From Candidatus Adlerbacteria bacterium RIFCSPHIGHO2_02_FULL_54_18 (GTDB lineage Bacteria > Patescibacteriota > Minisyncoccia > Phycocordibacterales > SBAW01), in the NCBI GenBank assembly GCA_001775445.1, contig MEWV01000014.1, positions 12,598 through 23,349 on the forward strand: DNA of 10,752 bases, written 5' to 3'. The position numbers and the translations under genes were made by a program. A model generated the notes under the pieces. That model did not search any database. It was not told where the DNA came from and saw nothing but the letters and a program-made list of their open reading frames with translations. Shown piece after piece: positions 8,347-10,752 of this stretch. Every line of letters begins with the position of its first letter. Within the stretch, counting starts at the first letter, position 1.

Positions 8347-9380
8347 TACGAAGCGGAAGCGGTGTTGTTGCTCTTGTTGTTTTCGTAGATTTGGTTTTGA
8401 GGATCAACCGTTATCACGAGCGTTTTACGCTCGTGGACACTGCCGGTATAGGAGTAGCCGGAGTAGTTAGTGTAACCGTAGCCCGTGCCACTGCCGATGC
8501 AGCCGGAGGTGATGTAGCTGAGGCATGCGCCGGGGTAAACGGGGTTTGTATACGCGTAATTTTTGTCATCCGAGTTTTGGTAGGAGAGCGTGTAGCGTAT
8601 ATTGTCGCCCGGATTGAGTTTTTTCTGCGGCCCCGAGTTGTATGGATAGCTGCCGTTAAAGGGAATTGAGGTCTCAACGCTCCAGCCGTAGGGTGCCACG
8701 TTGGTGCCGATGTTCTCAACCACAAACTCCACCGTTGTGCGGTTGGTGTTGTAGTTGGGGACCGCGTACACAATCCGGACAGTAAGGTCGGCTTGTCCGT
8801 AGAGGGTAGGGGCGGACTTTGCGGCGGCGAGCTTTTGAACTGCAGGAGCGACGATGGTGGCGGCGGGTTTTTGTGTTGACGCTACCGAGAGCTGCGTGTT
8901 CGCGGTTTTGCTTATAGCGCCGCTTGAAAGCTCGGTGGCGCTTATAGAAATAGTGGTAGTGAGCGGCTGCGCACTCTGTACGAGCGCGACAAGGGGCATT
9001 GAGCTTGTTGCTTGGATGTAATTAAAAGGCGTGTTGCATGCGACCGGCTGGTAGCTCCCATTAGGGAGCGGAGCAACAAGTGAAAGCCCGTCGATACAAG
9101 AGTAGGAAACGGAGTATGAATATGCTCCCTTGCCGCCCGTATGCGCCCACGAAACGGGGAAGATATGCTCTGCCGTCATCGTACCTGGGGGCACGCGCAC
9201 TGAAAGCTCCTCCGCGGAGGTGCTGGTAAGCGCGCTGCTAAGAGTGCTGCCTGCGGTGTTAAACAGAGAAGGAATAAAAAAGGCGAGCTGTATGATGCCC
9301 CACGCGCCGAGCAGGAGCACAGCCAGAAGGCCGAGCAGTGCAGCGATGCGGATAAAATTTTCGCGGAAATTGTATTCCAT
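8343..9380 (-). CDS. membrane-anchored surface protein with CARDB-like domain
   Basis: The 345-residue protein has one N-terminal membrane helix (about residues 12-36) and a long extracytoplasmic part. Residues about 55-165 form a beta-rich region with a Cys pair (C95, C115), perhaps an Ig-like domain. An Ala/Lys/Pro-rich linker (about 168-192) leads to a C-terminal CARDB-like domain (about 197-345) with DLTVRIVYAVPN, TTVEFVVENIGTNVAP, LNPGDNIRYTLSY and the diagnostic ending LVITVDPQNQIYENNKSNN. CARDB domains are extracellular adhesion-type modules. A Gly/Tyr/Ser-rich loop (297-313) and another close Cys pair (C286, C294) are inserted in it. No LPxTG-type sorting signal is seen at the C-terminus, so it is held by its N-terminal helix and is not an obvious sortase substrate. 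It is transcribed away from the sortase gene from a shared control region, with a promoter so close that the mRNA leader is only a few bases. The exact function is unknown. Confidence 0.75.
8415..8435. repeat. perfect 9-bp inverted repeat inside the CARDB-like gene, near the gyrB end
   Basis: CACGAGCGT (8415-8423) and ACGCTCGTG (8427-8435) pair perfectly around TTT. The hairpin lies 68 bases after the gyrB stop and within the coding sequence for VHERKTLVIT of the convergent gene. It could stall or end gyrB transcripts or protect their 3' ends, but no T-run follows, so it is not a classical terminator. Confidence 0.4.
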
Positions 9381-9393
9381 ATGTGTGGCTTCG

Positions 9394-9422
9394 AGAATAG
9401 CATCCTACAATATATTTGTCAA
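9394..9422 (-). promoter_or_regulatory. promoter of the CARDB-like gene
   Basis: On the minus strand a perfect -35 TTGACA (9417-9422) is followed after exactly 17 bases by TATTCT (9394-9399), four of six matches to the -10 consensus. Transcription would begin near 9387, about seven bases before the ATG at 9380, leaving no room for an SD. Confidence 0.7.
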
Positions 9423-9440
9423 GTGTGCCATATTGACAAA
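9415..9440. repeat. inverted repeat made of the two divergent -35 elements
   Basis: TTTGTCAA (9415-9422) and TTGACAAA (9433-9440) form an 8-bp inverted repeat with a 10-base spacer. Each arm contains the -35 of one of the two divergent promoters, so RNA polymerase binding on the two sides should compete, and any dimeric regulator bound here would affect both genes. Confidence 0.6.
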
Positions 9441-9460
9441 AATTATATTTAGTATATACT
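9433..9460 (+). promoter_or_regulatory. promoter of the sortase gene
   Basis: A perfect -35 TTGACA (9433-9438), a 16-base AT-rich spacer, and TATACT (9455-9460), five of six matches to the -10 consensus. Transcription would start around 9467-9470, at or just before the ATG at 9470, so the mRNA is predicted to be leaderless. The -10 lies in a 12-base perfect palindrome (9450-9461), a possible operator. Confidence 0.78.
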
Positions 9461-9469
9461 AGTTTTGTT

Positions 9470-10111
9470 ATGTTGGAGCGTCCGATAGCATTCTCACTCA
9501 CTTTTATGGTGCTTTTTGCACTCTCTTGTGCGTTTCTCGCAGTGGTAGATGCTCTGCCGGAGCCCAAAAAAACCCATGCCTCAGGTGCGACCGCCTCCCG
9601 GGAGGCGAGGCCTCCCGTCGTTGCTGGTCTCTCTGCTTCTCCTCAAGTGTTGCCGGGGCTGCCGGTGCGGATAATTGCGCCCACCATTGGGCTTGATATG
9701 CCGGTGAGCAACCCGTCGAGCACGAGCGTTGAGGCGCTCGACCAAGCGCTGCTCTCGGGCACTGTGCGTTACCCTGCCTCGGCTCTCCTCGGCCAGGAGG
9801 GAGGAGTGTTGATTGTGGGACACAGCAGCTATCTCCCCGTCGTCCACAACCAAAACTTTAAGGCATTTAATCATATTAAAGAGCTTAAAGAGGGCGACGA
9901 CGTGAGTGTTTATAGTGCCGAGGCGGAGTATCATTATCGCGTCGTTGGAGTGCGGCTCGGCAAGGCACTTGCAAGCACCCCTCAGGATGTGGTAAAACTG
10001 CCTGACTCGGGCAATGGTAAGTACCTTGTGATGGTCACCTGCGACTCCTTTGGGGCCAAGAGCGACCGCTACATTGTGACCGCGGAGTTTGTGGGAGTGT
10101 ACGCGCTGTAA
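9470..10111 (+). CDS. sortase (cysteine transpeptidase), membrane-anchored
   Basis: Sortases cut surface proteins at a sorting motif and join them to the cell envelope or to each other. The 213-residue protein has an N-terminal membrane helix (about 7-28), a Ser/Ala/Pro-rich linker (about 30-63) and the sortase beta-barrel (about 65-213). The catalytic triad is visible: H118 in VGHSS, C191 in VMVTCDS and R200 in KSDRYIV. Typical strands include RIIAPTIGLDMPV (67-79) and GGVLIVGHSS (111-120). I cannot assign the class with certainty (class D, E or F-like are possible). The first ATG (9470) is chosen because it lies directly after a strong promoter; an internal ATG at 9506 would cut into the membrane helix and also has no SD. 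It is divergent from the CARDB-like gene. No protein with a clear LPxTG signal is in the window. Confidence 0.88.
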   Translation: MLERPIAFSLTFMVLFALSCAFLAVVDALPEPKKTHASGATASREARPPVVAGLSASPQVLPGLPVRIIAPTIGLDMPVSNPSSTSVEALDQALLSGTVRYPASALLGQEGGVLIVGHSSYLPVVHNQNFKAFNHIKELKEGDDVSVYSAEAEYHYRVVGVRLGKALASTPQDVVKLPDSGNGKYLVMVTCDSFGAKSDRYIVTAEFVGVYAL

Positions 10112-10130
10112 GGGTTTGTGGAGATATAGG

Positions 10131-10152
10131 TGAGTACAAAAATGTGTACTCA
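10131..10152 (+). other. stem-loop 1 downstream of the sortase gene
   Basis: TGAGTACA (10131-10138) pairs perfectly with TGTACTCA (10145-10152) around a six-base loop. It starts 19 bases after the sortase stop. No T-run follows, so it is not a standard terminator; it may protect the sortase mRNA 3' end or belong to the leader of the next gene. Confidence 0.6.
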
Positions 10153-10158
10153 GCCATA

Positions 10159-10192
10159 CCTTCGGAAACATCATTAGTGATTTTTCTGAAGG
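10159..10192 (+). other. stem-loop 2 in the sortase-downstream gap
   Basis: CCTTCGGAAA (10159-10168) pairs with TTTCTGAAGG (10183-10192), ten pairs with one G-T. A C/T mismatch follows, then an inner four-pair stem ATCA/TGAT closing a TTAG tetraloop. The whole 34 bases fold into one extended hairpin. It is not followed by a T-run. Confidence 0.62.
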
Positions 10193-10219
10193 AAGTAACC
10201 ACCAGTTCTTGATCAACCC

Positions 10220-10236
10220 GTCCCGCGTAGCGGGAC
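10220..10236 (+). other. stem-loop 3, GC-rich, just upstream of the last gene
   Basis: GTCCCGC (10220-10226) pairs perfectly with GCGGGAC (10230-10236) around GTA. It ends five bases before the AAGGAG SD (10242-10247) of the last gene, close enough to influence ribosome access or to stabilise the mRNA 5' end. Confidence 0.62.
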
Positions 10237-10253
10237 ATCACAAGGAGAGTTCC

Positions 10254-10752
10254 ATGCTTCTGTTCAGTTTCTTTCCAACCGTCACCGCAATGCTTGCAGG
10301 AGCGGTTGCCCTGGTCATTTGGACCGCCCCCGCGGCGGCTCAGGACGAAATGGGTGCGCGCCAGCGGGCCCAGTTCGTCCAAGACAGGTGCTTCGACCAA
10401 GACCTCGCCGAGGTCAACAGCCGCAGCGAAAAAGAGTGGGAGGCGCCCCACCTCGAGTTCAAGCAGATGGTCAACAACATCTGCAAGAACCCGGACAAGA
10501 AGCGCGCTGCCTCGTCGCCGGTTCTCGCCACGGCTTCCGCACGGGGAGTCGAGGAGGAAGATTCGTTCGACAATGTCGCCGCGGGCTCCTTGAGCGTGCG
10601 TTCAAAAGGCCGGGACTATAACCTCCGCAAAATCGGGGGGGAATACCCGGGCCTGTCATCCTCCTCGGGAGTTGGTGCGCAGCGACCGCTGCAGACCGAC
10701 TCCGGATGGGCGCGGCGTCCGGTGTCAGTTCGACTGCAAGTAACTGTTCGGG
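10254..10752 (+). CDS. secreted protein of unknown function (3' end unresolved; possible frameshift)
   Basis: I do not recognise this protein. The frame opens at ATG 10254 behind a near-ideal SD (AAGGAG, six bases before the ATG) and stays open to the window end, 166 codons. Residues 1-29 form a signal peptide with a hydrophobic core (TAMLAGAVALVIW) and a probable cut in PAAA-Q. The mature part is polar and charged, with two Cys (46, 77) and a Ser/Gly/Arg-rich second half. Third codon positions are strongly G/C-rich up to about 10630. After a run of seven G (10635-10641) the third-position preference moves to the +1 frame, which reads on with four Cys and ends at TAA 10741-10743 (ending VRCQFDCK). 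Dropping one G would give a 163-residue secreted protein with six Cys. So the gene may end at 10743 and carry a one-base insertion, or it may continue beyond the window. SD use and codon use differ from the nearby genes. Confidence 0.62.
   Translation, partial: MLLFSFFPTVTAMLAGAVALVIWTAPAAAQDEMGARQRAQFVQDRCFDQDLAEVNSRSEKEWEAPHLEFKQMVNNICKNPDKKRAASSPVLATASARGVEEEDSFDNVAAGSLSVRSKGRDYNLRKIGGEYPGLSSSSGVGAQRPLQTDSGWARRPVSVRLQVTVR

Noticed and set aside
10131..10192. Stem-loops 1 and 2 as a sortase terminator
   Set aside because: Neither stem is followed by a run of T on the + strand, so an intrinsic terminator cannot be claimed, though Rho-type or processed ends remain possible.
10294..10621. Two + strand open frames of about 100 codons overlapping the last gene
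   Set aside because: They are shifted versions of the secreted-protein gene, Arg/Pro/Ser-rich, without SD or signal peptide.

Overview
The window looks like part of a small, compact bacterial genome of the Patescibacteria / Candidate Phyla Radiation type, most likely Parcubacteria-like. This placement is inferred from several signs together: an EF-Ts of only 151 residues, a one-chain phenylalanyl-tRNA synthetase resembling the mitochondrial enzyme, a sortase next to a membrane-anchored CARDB-like protein, very tight gene packing, and several genes with no Shine-Dalgarno (SD) sequence. No 16S rRNA gene is present to confirm it.

Layout. On the + strand, positions 1-3031 hold the 3' end of prfA (release factor 1), a CapA-type metallophosphatase joined to it by an ATGA overlap, a short intrinsic terminator, rpsB (ribosomal protein uS2), tsf (EF-Ts), a small one-helix membrane protein of unknown function, and tRNA-Thr(UGU). 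On the - strand, positions 3035-6138, read leftward, hold the one-chain PheRS gene, a membrane family 2 glycosyltransferase and a membrane-anchored thioredoxin-fold protein. gyrB runs rightward from about 6268 and is divergent from the PheRS gene. It meets a leftward gene for a membrane-anchored CARDB-like surface protein tail to tail, with a four-base overlap. An AT-rich 89-base gap with two back-to-back promoters separates that gene from a rightward sortase gene. After the sortase lies a 142-base gap with three stem-loops. It leads into a secreted, cysteine-containing protein of unknown function that runs off the window and may carry a frameshift at a run of seven G.

How the parts fit. The left half and gyrB are housekeeping (translation termination, the ribosome, elongation, tRNA, Phe charging, DNA supercoiling). 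They are interleaved with cell-envelope genes (CapA-like, glycosyltransferase, thioredoxin-like, CARDB-like, sortase). The sortase and CARDB-like gene share a divergent control region and may form one surface unit. The final gene differs from its neighbours in having a textbook SD, strong G/C preference at third codon positions, and a structured leader. No CRISPR array, insertion sequence, rRNA gene or clear prophage is visible.
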